DNA from: Oceanobacillus neutriphilus
Lineage (GTDB): Bacteria; Bacillota; Bacilli; Bacillales; Amphibacillaceae
Length of the DNA stretch: 64,000 nucleotides
Assembly (NCBI RefSeq): GCF_014645515.1
Contig: NZ_BMLW01000016.1
Span: 41,742-105,741, forward strand
Direction of reading: 5' to 3'
Both the position numbers and the translations under genes were made by a program. Shown here one piece after another: positions 55,970 through 64,000 of the stretch (position 1 is the first letter of the stretch; every line of letters begins with the position of its first letter). Below the pieces are notes generated by a model. The model saw nothing but the letters and a program-made list of their open reading frames with translations. It was not told the DNA's origin and did no database searches.

Positions 55970-56980
55970 TTAACCGCCAATGTAAGACATTTCAATTTTA
56001 CTTCTGTTTTTTGCGGATTCTTCTGTCCGTTCATCGGAGTAGCGATCTGTTCGATTGCTCCATACGGAAACCACTGCATCTTTTATTTCTTCATCACTCA
56101 TACCGGAACGTAACATTTCTCTATAATCAAAACCCTTTTCAGCAAATAAACAGGTATACATTTTTCCATCTGCTGCAATCCTTGCTCTGGTACAGGTGGA
56201 ACAGAAGGACTCTGATACCGATGTAATAAACCCGACCTCTGTATTCGTCCCCCGATAACGATAGCGTTTGGCAACCTCACCAAGGTATGCCGGTTCCACA
56301 GACTCCAGATCAAAATGTTGCTTTAGTTCTTCGAAGATTTGTTTTTTGGTGATAACCTTACTAAAATCCCAGCCGTTTGACTGACCAACATCCATAAATT
56401 CAATATATCTCAACGCGATTCCCCGCTCTTTAAAATAGGCTGCCATCGGAATAATTTCTTTATCATTCATTCCTTTTTTTACAACCATATTCACTTTCAC
56501 TTCCAGGCCCGCTTCCTTCGCCTTCTCAATCCCTGTTAAGACACGCTCCGGTTTGATCCCACTATCATTTATTGATTGAAATAATTCTTCATCTAATGCA
56601 TCTAAACTGACGTTGACACGCTGCAGACCGGCAGCCTTTAACTTTTCTGCCATATGCCCCAATAACGAACCATTTGTCGTTAAACCGATATCTTCTAAAC
56701 CGTCAATTTCCGTTAATTTCTTTATTAAAGTGGGTAAATCTCTTCTTAAAAGAGGCTCTCCCCCAGTTAATCTTATTTTTCGAACACCTAAATCTACATA
56801 AATTTGAGCTAAGCGTTCGATTTCCTCAAAGCTTAATAGCTGCTCCTTCGGCATAAAGATAAAATCCCTGCCAAAAATTTCTTTCGGCATACAATACGTA
56901 CATCTAAAATTACAACGATCGATCACAGAAATACGAAGATCCTTTAGCGGGCGGCCTAATTTATCTGTTATAACGGACAT
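55970..56980 (-). CDS. moaA: GTP 3',8-cyclase MoaA (radical SAM)
   Basis: A 336-residue enzyme for the first Moco step. The radical-SAM cluster CNFRCTYC (C23, C27, C30), the second cluster around [19 protein letters not shown] near 260 and the terminal GG are intact. The start at 56980 follows AAGGAGG; an upstream in-frame ATG lacks one. It is first in the moaA-moeB-moeA-moaE-moaD-mobB-mobA-moaB-modA-modB series, all on one strand with short gaps, and a promoter with operator lies about 220 bases upstream. Confidence 0.96.
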   Translation of the reverse strand: MSVITDKLGRPLKDLRISVIDRCNFRCTYCMPKEIFGRDFIFMPKEQLLSFEEIERLAQIYVDLGVRKIRLTGGEPLLRRDLPTLIKKLTEIDGLEDIGLTTNGSLLGHMAEKLKAAGLQRVNVSLDALDEELFQSINDSGIKPERVLTGIEKAKEAGLEVKVNMVVKKGMNDKEIIPMAAYFKERGIALRYIEFMDVGQSNGWDFSKVITKKQIFEELKQHFDLESVEPAYLGEVAKRYRYRGTNTEVGFITSVSESFCSTCTRARIAADGKMYTCLFAEKGFDYREMLRSGMSDEEIKDAVVSVWSNRTDRYSDERTEESAKNRSKIEMSYIGG

Positions 56981-57206
56981 GTTGGCTCCCTCCTTTTGTC
57001 TATCATAGATTCTTGGCATTCGCCGAACTATCTGTTGCTGACAAGTTATGCATTTCCTATATACTAATTTTTACTTTTATCATTAAATCAGATCAGCTTC
57101 ATTATTTGGATATTTTTCATTTTCCACTCTTTGAATACCCTTTCATTTTATTCTTCATTTATTAGTAGAATTGTAAATATTAATTATACTTTGAAATTTG
57201 TTAACA

Positions 57207-57256
57207 CTATAGTTTATCAAAAAATAATTACAAATTGGTATTTTGGTCTTACCATT
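57207..57256 (-). promoter_or_regulatory. Promoter and GntR-type operator 5, upstream of the Moco operon
   Basis: Minus strand: TTGTAA (57229-57234), 16 bp, TATAGT (57207-57212). The operator GGT (57238), GGT (57246), ACC (57252) abuts the -35. This ties cofactor synthesis to the accessory regulon. The rest of the 56981-57508 gap shows no gene. Confidence 0.72.
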
Positions 57257-57508
57257 AATTAATAAAGTTTTTCAACGAAAGTGGTCCAGTGCAAGCTTCT
57301 AAAACAAGAAAAAACTAGTAGAGGAATTTGTGTACAACTCCTTAAGCTACTGCATCTTGCTTTCACTAACAGTTCCTACTGCCAAACCTGTATTATTCTT
57401 TTATCACTAAGTTCTCTTCCATGCAGTATGCACACAAAATGCTATCTAAAAGTTAAATTTCAAATAGAGTTTTTAAAAATATCCCACATCCCAGTATACA
57501 CTTGTTCT

Positions 57509-59824
57509 TTATCGCTTAGTCAGGAGTTCATGAATTTCAGGGGCGTGGCCTTTGTAAGGTTCAATGTCTACCAGACAGCTATGAGCACTAGGCCCTTGGG
57601 ATAATGAAGATGTACCTTTGTCTACCGTTAAGACATTTGGATTGCCATGATATTCAAGGCTATCTGGTCCATCGAATTCGTTTGGGCAATACCAGGCACC
57701 GGTAGGCAATCTTATCACACCTTGCATAATATGATCTGAGAGATGTGCGCCTGCCAGGCAGGCACCACGATCATTAAAAATCCGTACAAGCATTCCGCTA
57801 GTGATTCCCCGTATATGTGCATCTTCAGGATTTAAAGTCACCGTTTCCCGACCATTTGTCTTATCCTTACGGCTGAAATCACCGAAATCGAATTGGCTGT
57901 GAAGCCTATTGTGCGGTTGCGGAGAAATCATATGTAACGGATAATGTGCTGCGCGCTGCGCTCCAAGCCATTCACTTTTTTCAAACCAGACTGGATGTCC
58001 AAGGCAATCGGTATAACCGAACGAATCAATATTGCTTGAAAAAATTTCAATTTTTCCCGATGGTGTTCGCAGCTGATTGCGGTTTGGATCATCAATAAAC
58101 CTCGCTATAAAATTGTCCCGTTTAGATATCTTCATTTGAGATTCAAGATTAACAGGATCACCCTTCTCCCAAAAATCTTCAAATGTTGGTAGTTTTATCC
58201 CTGCTTTTTCCGCGTTATCAAAGCTCTCATGGTAAATTGCTTCTACCCACTCCATTTCATCGCGGCCTTCCGAAAATTCATTTAGAACGCCTAATCGCTC
58301 AGACAACCCACAGAAAATTTCATAATCACTGCGTGATTCACCAAAATTCTCCGACACCTGCTTCGATGGTGAAATATAGGAATCGCTGCGGCAAACGATA
58401 TCGTTGCGTTCAAGAAAAGTATTTGCTGGAAACACAATATCTGCATGACGTGCTGTAGCTGACCAAACTGACTCATTGACAATCACAGTCTCCGGTTCAC
58501 GCCAAGCTCTACGGAGTTTGTTCAAATCCTGATGATGATGAAACGGATTGCCGCCTGCCCAATACACAAGCTGGATATCAGGATAAGTTCTATTCTCCCC
58601 ATTGTAAGTGTACGTTCCCCCTGGATTCAGTAGCATATCTGCAATGCGAGCAACAGGAATTGACTCCGAGATTGGATTTTTGCCTTGAGGAAACCTGCCC
58701 CATTTAAATGGAACTTTGTGATAGAGACCAACACCATTACTTCCCCATTTAAGTCCGACTCCCCCGCCCGGTTTCCCAATGGAGCCAAGCATCGCAGCAA
58801 GCACGACAGCCATCCAAAAAGGCTGTTCGCCATGCTCTGCTCTTTGCAGCGAAGGGCTTATCGTGATTAATGGGCAAACTGCGCTTGTAAGTTTATCTGC
58901 CAATCGTTCAATATCACTGGCTGGAATACCTGAAATTGATGCTGCCCAGTCCGCATCCTTCACAACATTGTCTGAATGACCAAGTAGATATTTTTTAAAT
59001 TCATCATAACCGACCGTATAACGATTAATAAAGTCTTGATCAGCACTATCCGAAGTTTCGAGATGATGGGCAATTGCCAACATAATAGCAACGTCCGTAC
59101 ATGGTTTTGCTGTAATCCATTCCGCTTTAAGATTAGGTGGTGAATCGGGCCTGAACGGGCTAATTGAGATAACTTCCGTACCTGCAATGCTAAGGTTCTC
59201 AAAAGTGGTCTTGTCCCGGTGATCCCCTAAACCACCTGACAAAACCTGATTATTAAAATTCCCTATTCCTCCGAAAGAGATGCATAAATCGCAATGCTTG
59301 ACAATTTCATCATACTTTACAAGATAGTCTCCTGCAGTTGCCAAATCAACACCAAGCACGTGAGGAATAATGACCTCAGCAGCAGCATGTGAATATGTAT
59401 TCACTGATGCCGTATAGCCCCCAATTCTATTCAGAAATCTGTGAACTTGACTTTGTGCATGATGAAATCTCCCTGCACTACTCCATCCATATGACCCTCC
59501 AAAAATTGCTGAATTCCCATATTTTTCTTTAACCTTTTTAATCGAGGAAGATCCCAGGTCAAGGGCCTTATCCCAACTTACTGGAACAAACGAGTCCATC
59601 CCCCGGCTCTGTCTATTATTAGAATCACCTTTCAAATATCCTGATCTGACCATTGGCTGACTAATCCGGTAATCAGAATCCTTAGCATCATACAACAAAT
59701 TTCCAATAGGTGAGGGATTAGAGTCATTTTGCGAAGGCTCCACCCCCACTACAGCACCATCCTCCGTCTCAACCCAGTAAGCTCCCCAATGCGTACCCAC
59801 AAGCTCTTTTTTACTGTTTTTCAT
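57509..59824 (-). CDS. Cytosolic molybdopterin oxidoreductase, BisC/TorA/DMSO-reductase type
   Basis: A 771-residue member of the DMSO-reductase family related to biotin sulfoxide and TMAO reductases. There is no twin-arginine signal and no N-terminal Fe-S cysteine cluster, so it should be cytosolic with Mo-bis-MGD as only cofactor. SYGWSSAGRFHHAQ (serines 115-116; one is the likely Mo ligand) and ATARHADIVFPANTFLERND near 465 are typical. The substrate may be an S-oxide, N-oxide or related compound. AGGAGG precedes the ATG. It lies between the Moco operon and its probable regulator. Confidence 0.9.
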   Translation of the reverse strand: MKNSKKELVGTHWGAYWVETEDGAVVGVEPSQNDSNPSPIGNLLYDAKDSDYRISQPMVRSGYLKGDSNNRQSRGMDSFVPVSWDKALDLGSSSIKKVKEKYGNSAIFGGSYGWSSAGRFHHAQSQVHRFLNRIGGYTASVNTYSHAAAEVIIPHVLGVDLATAGDYLVKYDEIVKHCDLCISFGGIGNFNNQVLSGGLGDHRDKTTFENLSIAGTEVISISPFRPDSPPNLKAEWITAKPCTDVAIMLAIAHHLETSDSADQDFINRYTVGYDEFKKYLLGHSDNVVKDADWAASISGIPASDIERLADKLTSAVCPLITISPSLQRAEHGEQPFWMAVVLAAMLGSIGKPGGGVGLKWGSNGVGLYHKVPFKWGRFPQGKNPISESIPVARIADMLLNPGGTYTYNGENRTYPDIQLVYWAGGNPFHHHQDLNKLRRAWREPETVIVNESVWSATARHADIVFPANTFLERNDIVCRSDSYISPSKQVSENFGESRSDYEIFCGLSERLGVLNEFSEGRDEMEWVEAIYHESFDNAEKAGIKLPTFEDFWEKGDPVNLESQMKISKRDNFIARFIDDPNRNQLRTPSGKIEIFSSNIDSFGYTDCLGHPVWFEKSEWLGAQRAAHYPLHMISPQPHNRLHSQFDFGDFSRKDKTNGRETVTLNPEDAHIRGITSGMLVRIFNDRGACLAGAHLSDHIMQGVIRLPTGAWYCPNEFDGPDSLEYHGNPNVLTVDKGTSSLSQGPSAHSCLVDIEPYKGHAPEIHELLTKR

Positions 59825-60018
59825 TCATAAAACCCTCCTCTTAAAAACAAACTTATCCTTCTTTTTCCCATAAAGAAAGACAGACTCTTAATTAACTTTT
59901 TATTTAATTAGGTTATACAAAAATGTAATCGCATTCAATTGTCTTTATTACAATTTATTTATTCTTCTAGAAAATTTTAATATTTATAGCTTTTTATAAA
60001 CCAGGAATATTGTCTAAC

Positions 60019-60036
60019 GGTATTTTGGTCTTACCA
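60019..60036 (-). promoter_or_regulatory. GntR-type operator 6, upstream of the molybdoenzyme
   Basis: GGT (60019), GGT (60027), ACC (60033) with TAGACA at the adjoining -35 position on the minus strand; no good -10 at 17 bp. It lies 195 bases before the molybdoenzyme start and 20 bases beyond the gntR stop codon. Confidence 0.68.
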
Positions 60037-60055
60037 TTTATTAAACATTTCACTT

Positions 60056-60763
60056 TTATTTTTCTCTATCGACTAAAGTAGATATTCCTTCTGCAAACTC
60101 TATATGATTTTTCATTGCCAGCCTTGCTTCTTCTGCATTTTTATTGCTTATCTCTTCAAAAATCATTTTATGTTGTTCTACCATTCTCTGGTGTAATCCT
60201 ATATCCATTATTTTATTTGTTAACTCAAACATTTGCTTATCAATTAAATTAGATATCATTTCTAGTACATATTTAAAAAAAATATTTTTAGCTGCGCAAG
60301 CTATTGTGTAATGAAATTCATAATCATATTTTTTGAATTCCAGTGAATCAGCTGCTTTACTGAGGTTTTCAAGAGTATTTCCAATTGATTTTAAATCTTT
60401 TTCATCTCTTCTCAACGCCGCATAATAACACATTTCCGTTTCTATTGATTTTCGAATTTCCAATAACTGGCTTGTTTCAGAAGGAGATGTAACCATTACC
60501 ATTGATAATGTTTGAAAAATTTGTTCAGGATTAACTTGCTGGATGATTGTTCCTGTTTTCGGAGAATTTTTAATTACTCCTAAGACTTGTAATATACGTA
60601 AAGCTTCACGCAATGACGGTCGACTAACACCAAGTTGTTCTGCCAATTCCCTCTCCGGTGGCAACGAATCACCAGGCACAAGTTTTCCGTCTACAATTCT
60701 TTTTATTATTTGTTCTAGCACATTTTCATATACTTTTTTTGTTTCTATCTTATCAAACAACAA
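60056..60763 (-). CDS. GntR-family transcriptional regulator, FadR subfamily
   Basis: A 235-residue regulator with an N-terminal winged helix-turn-helix (about 8-75: IIKRIVDGKLVPGDSLPPERELAEQLGVSRPSLREAL) and a C-terminal all-helical FCD effector domain (about 95-225) with the metal-binding residues expected around EFHYTIA and HQRMVEQHKMIFE. FadR-type proteins bind TGGTNNNACCA-like sites, exactly the motif repeated through this region, so I infer it controls the regulon. The effector is unknown, likely an organic acid. It has its own promoter without that operator. Confidence 0.93.
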   Translation of the reverse strand: MLFDKIETKKVYENVLEQIIKRIVDGKLVPGDSLPPERELAEQLGVSRPSLREALRILQVLGVIKNSPKTGTIIQQVNPEQIFQTLSMVMVTSPSETSQLLEIRKSIETEMCYYAALRRDEKDLKSIGNTLENLSKAADSLEFKKYDYEFHYTIACAAKNIFFKYVLEMISNLIDKQMFELTNKIMDIGLHQRMVEQHKMIFEEISNKNAEEARLAMKNHIEFAEGISTLVDREK

Positions 60764-60868
60764 TTATCCGCCTCTTCTCTTTCTAAAAATTTCTGATACT
60801 TAGTTTAGATTACTTTTCATTTTTTGCTTATCTGTTAATAATATTATCTATATTTGCTTCTTTAATTA

Positions 60869-60897
60869 ATTATAAAGAATCTAATTATTAAAGTCAA
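60869..60897 (-). promoter_or_regulatory. Sigma-A promoter of the gntR gene
   Basis: Minus strand: TTGACT (60892-60897), 17 bp, TATAAT (60869-60874), about 105 bases before the start. No GGT/ACC operator copy is present, so direct autoregulation through the same motif is not indicated. Confidence 0.65.
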
Positions 60898-61041
60898 TTC
60901 AATGTCTACGATGGGTTGAGACAAACACTTGTCAGAGTTTTTAAGTTCCTTATTTTTTATTGTTAAGTTCCTTGTTTTAAAATGATTTCAGTTTTATCCT
61001 TCCTATTTCTTAATTTATTTTGCCATACTTTCACTTTCCTA

Positions 61042-62238
61042 TCACCTAATTTCTCTCTTTAATTCACGATTCAAAACCTCACCTATGCGTTTCATCCCTT
61101 CATTAATCCTATCTACAGGCATATTTGAGTAATTTAAACGCAATGTATTTTTCTTTCTGCTATTCGGAAAGAATGATGCGCCAGATACAAATGCAACATT
61201 ACTTTCTAGGCATTCAACAAGTAATTTCTCCGAATCAACAGATTCAGGCAGCTCTACCCAAATAAATAAGCCGCCCTCTGGGGTACTATATTTTATATTT
61301 TTCGGAAAAAATTGTTCTATACAAGATAACATAGCTGTACATCGTTCTTTATAAACAGCCTTAATTCTATTGAGGTGCTTTTCCATGTCGTAATGTTTCA
61401 GATATTTTGCTGTCATTCTTTGAGCAAAACTGTCCGTATGCAAGTCTGCTGTTTGTTTAAACGAAACATACTTCTCTATAAAAGTTTCATCCGCACAAAT
61501 CCATCCAAGCCGAAGACCGGGGGCAAAAATTTTAGAAAAAGAACTAATATAGATAACTCTATTGTCTGTATCAAAATGTTTCACAGACGGAATGGTCTCT
61601 CCAGCAAATCTTATTGCTCCATAGGGATTATCTTCTACAATCAGGACATCGTATTGATTAGCAAGCTCAACCATTTTCTTTCTTCGCTCAAGCTTTAATG
61701 TACGACCTGTAGGATTTTGAAAGTCAGGAATTGTATAGATGAATTTTGCATCAGGGTATGCCTGCAATTTTTTCTCTAACTCTTCCATCACCATCCCATC
61801 GTCATCCATGGCTACTTCAACAAAGGTAGCATTATATGATTCGAATACATTAATAGCAGCCAGGTAAGTCGGACTTTCACATATAATAATATCTTCTGCA
61901 TTAATAAATAATTTTCCGGTAAGATCAATGGCCTGCTGAGATCCTGATGTGATCAGGACATTTCCAATAGCAGCACTTATACCGATACCCTTCATTCTCT
62001 GAAGAATCATTTCTCTTAAAGCAATATCACCTTCAGTCGTGCTATATTGAAGCGAAGCTGCACCTTCCTCATTTAATACTTTATTGCATACATCTTTAAC
62101 AGCTTCTACTGGAAACAATTCTGGAGCTGGAAGTCCTCCTGCAAAAGAGATGACTTCTGGTCTTGCGGTAATTTTTAATATTTCACGCGTCTCTGATGGT
62201 TTAACAAAATGTGTTCTTTCCGCAAATTTATTTTTCAT
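61042..62238 (-). CDS. PLP-dependent aminotransferase, class I/II (2-aminoadipate/aromatic type)
   Basis: A 398-residue fold-type I aminotransferase. VISFAGGLPAPELFP near 28, TSGSQQAIDL near 108, PDFQNPTGRTL near 168, VEDNPYG near 195, the PLP lysine in SSFSKIFAPGLRLGW (about 236) and the late RLNYSN are present. These enzymes move amino groups between 2-oxo acids and amino acids such as 2-aminoadipate or branched/aromatic ones. It stands apart, with no operator copy upstream, so its membership in the regulon is uncertain. Confidence 0.9.
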   Translation of the reverse strand: MKNKFAERTHFVKPSETREILKITARPEVISFAGGLPAPELFPVEAVKDVCNKVLNEEGAASLQYSTTEGDIALREMILQRMKGIGISAAIGNVLITSGSQQAIDLTGKLFINAEDIIICESPTYLAAINVFESYNATFVEVAMDDDGMVMEELEKKLQAYPDAKFIYTIPDFQNPTGRTLKLERRKKMVELANQYDVLIVEDNPYGAIRFAGETIPSVKHFDTDNRVIYISSFSKIFAPGLRLGWICADETFIEKYVSFKQTADLHTDSFAQRMTAKYLKHYDMEKHLNRIKAVYKERCTAMLSCIEQFFPKNIKYSTPEGGLFIWVELPESVDSEKLLVECLESNVAFVSGASFFPNSRKKNTLRLNYSNMPVDRINEGMKRIGEVLNRELKREIR

Positions 62239-62365
62239 TTACAACCAGTCCTTTTTTATTTTTATAGATTTACGTTTGTTTTCACCCTTAAGTTAACCGT
62301 TTTAATTCGATGATTGATTTTCTTATACTGAGTTTTCAAACTACTCTATTTACCACGAACAAAAA

Positions 62366-62389
62366 CCATACAAATAAATAATTGTATGG
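62366..62389. promoter_or_regulatory. Perfect palindrome upstream of the aminotransferase
   Basis: CCATACAA and TTGTATGG are separated by 8 bases, about 130 bases before the aminotransferase start. It could be an operator for an unknown regulator. The gap 62239-62572 contains otherwise only this and the terminator at 62468-62518. Confidence 0.4.
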
Positions 62390-62467
62390 CAAAAAATGTT
62401 TTAGAATGACTTTTAAGATATTAATACACGGTTACTCTTTAAACATAGTCTATCTCTCCATGAATGA

Positions 62468-62518
62468 TTAAAGGATAATAAAAATATTCAAATAATAAAT
62501 ATTTTTATTATCCTTTAT
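62468..62518 (-). terminator. Terminator after the small alpha-beta-barrel gene
   Basis: AAAGGATAATAAAAATATT and its exact complement (19 bp) enclose a short loop, 55 bases beyond the stop. Confidence 0.75.
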
Positions 62519-62572
62519 TTCTATTTCAAATTATTCAGAAGTCATATTCAAGCCACCACTATTCGCTATCGA

Positions 62573-62863
62573 TTACGCAACACTATATATTTTTACTTCA
62601 GGATCAGCACTTAACAATGGTTTAAGACCGACAAAAACATCATTTTTGAACATTTCACTTTCGAGATAACCTTGCGCAGATTCCACACTATTAAACCCAT
62701 GAAGAACTTGAACATCTTCATCACGTACAAGTAAATCTTTAGAAACAGCTCCACTGATCTTGTCTAGAAAAGACCGACGATAATCACTATATACTTTGAC
62801 TGCGGCTGGACGATTTTCTTCATTAATTACCATTGTGATTTCTAAATATGCTTTTGCACTCAT
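62573..62863 (-). CDS. Small ferredoxin-fold (ABM/EthD-like) alpha-beta-barrel protein
   Basis: A 96-residue protein with the pattern of a dimeric alpha-beta barrel: an N-terminal strand (YLEITMVI), a helix (NRPAAVKVYSDYRRSFL), VQVLHGFNSVESAQGYLESEMF and the terminal strand VKIYSV. This resembles antibiotic-biosynthesis-monooxygenase or EthD-type proteins, but no catalytic residue can be assigned. The start at 62863 has GGAGG at 8-base spacing. It is preceded by the best promoter-operator pair in the window, so it belongs to the regulon. Confidence 0.75.
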   Translation of the reverse strand: MSAKAYLEITMVINEENRPAAVKVYSDYRRSFLDKISGAVSKDLLVRDEDVQVLHGFNSVESAQGYLESEMFKNDVFVGLKPLLSADPEVKIYSVA

Positions 62864-62991
62864 CTTCATAACCTCCGTTTAATATGTTTATTTAATTCTA
62901 ATAAAACATGCTCTTTTTATATTTCTAAGTAGCTCCTCCTTTTACCTTTATATCCCAATTGTTCCTCTTAAATACTTTTAACGTTGCTAAT

Positions 62992-63039
62992 ATTATATTG
63001 AATTTTAAAATAATTGTCAATGGTTTTTTGGTATTACCA
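62992..63039 (-). promoter_or_regulatory. Sigma-A promoter and GntR-type operator 7
   Basis: Minus strand: TTGACA (63015-63020), 17 bp, TATAAT (62992-62997). The operator GGT (63022), GGT (63030), ACC (63036) abuts the -35. It serves the gene at 62573-62863. The rest of the gap up to 63379 is AT-rich with no gene. Confidence 0.8.
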
Positions 63040-63379
63040 TTTAAATTATCATTAGACTTATCTAAATTTTTCTTTCAATTTCAAATCTAAATCCCCAGTA
63101 CCTTGATCTTTCAGCATTTTCTAGTCCTCATTTATGCCATGCACCTTGCTAGTTACTATAAACATTTATTATTAGTTGAGCCAGATATCAATTTATAATA
63201 AATGAAAGTAAACACAATCTCTGTTATCCTATAATAGGAATATTTGTAGATTATAATCTTTTAAAGGGGGCTTTTATAGATTATTATACTAATGTCTTAA
63301 AACAGTGCTTCATTTTTTTCTGTATTAAGTTCTAAATAACTTCGTACATACTGTAATAAACTTAGGGGGATAAAATAAC

Positions 63380-63826
63380 ATGATTGTAATGATTAAAGGA
63401 AATGTCGGATATCCTATCACACTTGATCCTACTGTATGGATTTTTGATGATAGAAAAATTGAATTGGAAAAAGCTTTTATAGAAAGAGAAGACGATAAAG
63501 GCAGTGAGTCCATTTTTCAGAAGCCGCCCGTTAACAGAAGCATCTCCAAAATGGAAGGAGAGGAATATTTAAAAAACAGTTATGTGATTCCATTGCATGA
63601 CTTTTTAAATAATGCTGAACCTGAGGCTAATGCTAAAGAAGCGGAATTCATTAAAAACAATGGAGATAATGAAAAAATATCGTTAGAAGATGCAAAAAAC
63701 GGGTACTTACTTTTTTCAAGAAAAGGCAAGCCGTTACGTGAGGATGGTCCTGTACACTTTTATTATAAAGATGGCTCTAACCAGGATAATCCAATTAAAC
63801 ATATTAAGGAAATTCATATACATTAA
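63380..63826 (+). CDS. Hypothetical protein, 148 residues
   Basis: A soluble, charged protein beginning MIVMIKGNVGYPITLDPTVWIFDDRKIELEKAF, with a variable acidic middle and a C-terminal GPVHFYYKDGSNQDNPIKHIKEIHIH. I have a memory of similar N-termini (YPITLDP..WIFDDRK) in Bacillus proteins labelled peptidyl-prolyl isomerase, but I see no isomerase motif and do not assign it. AGGGGG lies before the ATG. It is the only plus-strand gene of the right end; the sequence after it (63827-64000) shows nothing. Confidence 0.7.
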   Translation: MIVMIKGNVGYPITLDPTVWIFDDRKIELEKAFIEREDDKGSESIFQKPPVNRSISKMEGEEYLKNSYVIPLHDFLNNAEPEANAKEAEFIKNNGDNEKISLEDAKNGYLLFSRKGKPLREDGPVHFYYKDGSNQDNPIKHIKEIHIH

Positions 63827-64000
63827 ATTATAGTTCTTCGTATACCAAATAATTTAAAACTTCTATTGCAGAGAAATGTTTTCCTTATTTCTATGCACTA
63901 GCGTTGCATAAATATAATAAGAATATTCTGTAAAGTATTTCATAGTCATTTTCGCCAAAAAATCAACAACCTAATAAAGGTGACACTGTCCATTTGGGAA

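Noticed and set aside
57509..59824. Pyrogallol-phloroglucinol transhydroxylase as identity of the molybdoenzyme
   Set aside because: There is no gene for an iron-sulfur small subunit nearby, and the sequence motifs fit the BisC/TorA subgroup better.
63325..63513. Minus-strand 62-codon frame near the right end
   Set aside because: It overlaps the start of the better-supported plus-strand gene at 63380, which has a ribosome site.

Overview
The window is a chromosomal segment from a low-GC, endospore-forming member of the Bacillaceae, probably from the halotolerant Oceanobacillus/Virgibacillus side of the family. From position 1 to about 36 kb the gene order is the mirror image of the Bacillus subtilis ylaN-ftsW-pycA-ctaA-ctaBCDEFG-ylbA...ylbP-bshC-mraZ-rsmH-ftsL-pbpB-spoVD-murE stretch. 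It includes sporulation genes (spoVD, gerR, ylbD, ylbJ) and bacillithiol synthesis (bshC). The genus is inferred; no rRNA gene is present to settle it.

Region 1 (1-6.7 kb, minus strand) is the start of the division and cell-wall cluster: mraZ, rsmH, ftsL, pbpB, spoVD and the first codons of murE. A 160-bp MITE-like element lies between mraZ and rsmH. Region 2 (6.8-21.3 kb) is the ylb housekeeping block: bshC, a DUF3397 gene, ylbP, gerR, rpmF, ylbN, tmcAL, ylbL, ylbJ, coaD, rsmD, ylbG, ricF, ylbE, ylbD, ylbC and ylbA. Region 3 (21.5-30.6 kb) is the caa3 cytochrome oxidase system (ctaM, ctaG, ctaFEDCB and divergent ctaA). Region 4 (30.9-36.1 kb) is pycA, ftsW and ylaN. Two large non-coding repeat copies (11.2-12.0 and 23.3-24.1 kb) interrupt this conserved backbone.

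Region 5 (36.3-63 kb) is accessory and is where the unusual biology lies. It holds a dihydrolipoyl dehydrogenase and a lipoyl carrier (GcvH), five OsmC-family genes (two without the catalytic cysteines), a tandem-fused AhpD-like protein with two CPYC motifs, two RraA-family genes, two near-identical cupins plus two decayed cupin remnants, and two closely related ACS-family MFS transporters. Next come a molybdate-transport and molybdenum-cofactor operon (moaA to modB), a cytosolic BisC/TorA-type molybdoenzyme, a FadR-type GntR regulator, an aminotransferase and a small alpha-beta-barrel protein. The [OsmC, Cys-less OsmC, MFS, cupin, cupin] set exists twice, so the locus grew by segmental duplication.

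Seven copies of one composite operator, GGT-N5-GGT-N3-ACC, lie in front of transcription units of this accessory region. Three abut canonical sigma-A promoters (TTGACA, 17 bp, TATAAT). The operator is of FadR-GntR type and the only regulator in the region is such a protein. I infer one regulon that makes the molybdenum cofactor together with the molybdoenzyme, importers, aldolase-like enzymes and lipoyl/thiol redox proteins for an unidentified substrate, probably an organic acid or a sulfur/nitrogen oxide compound. The coordinated lipoyl-OsmC-AhpD set and the Cys+/Cys- OsmC pairs are the best candidates for something not yet described.
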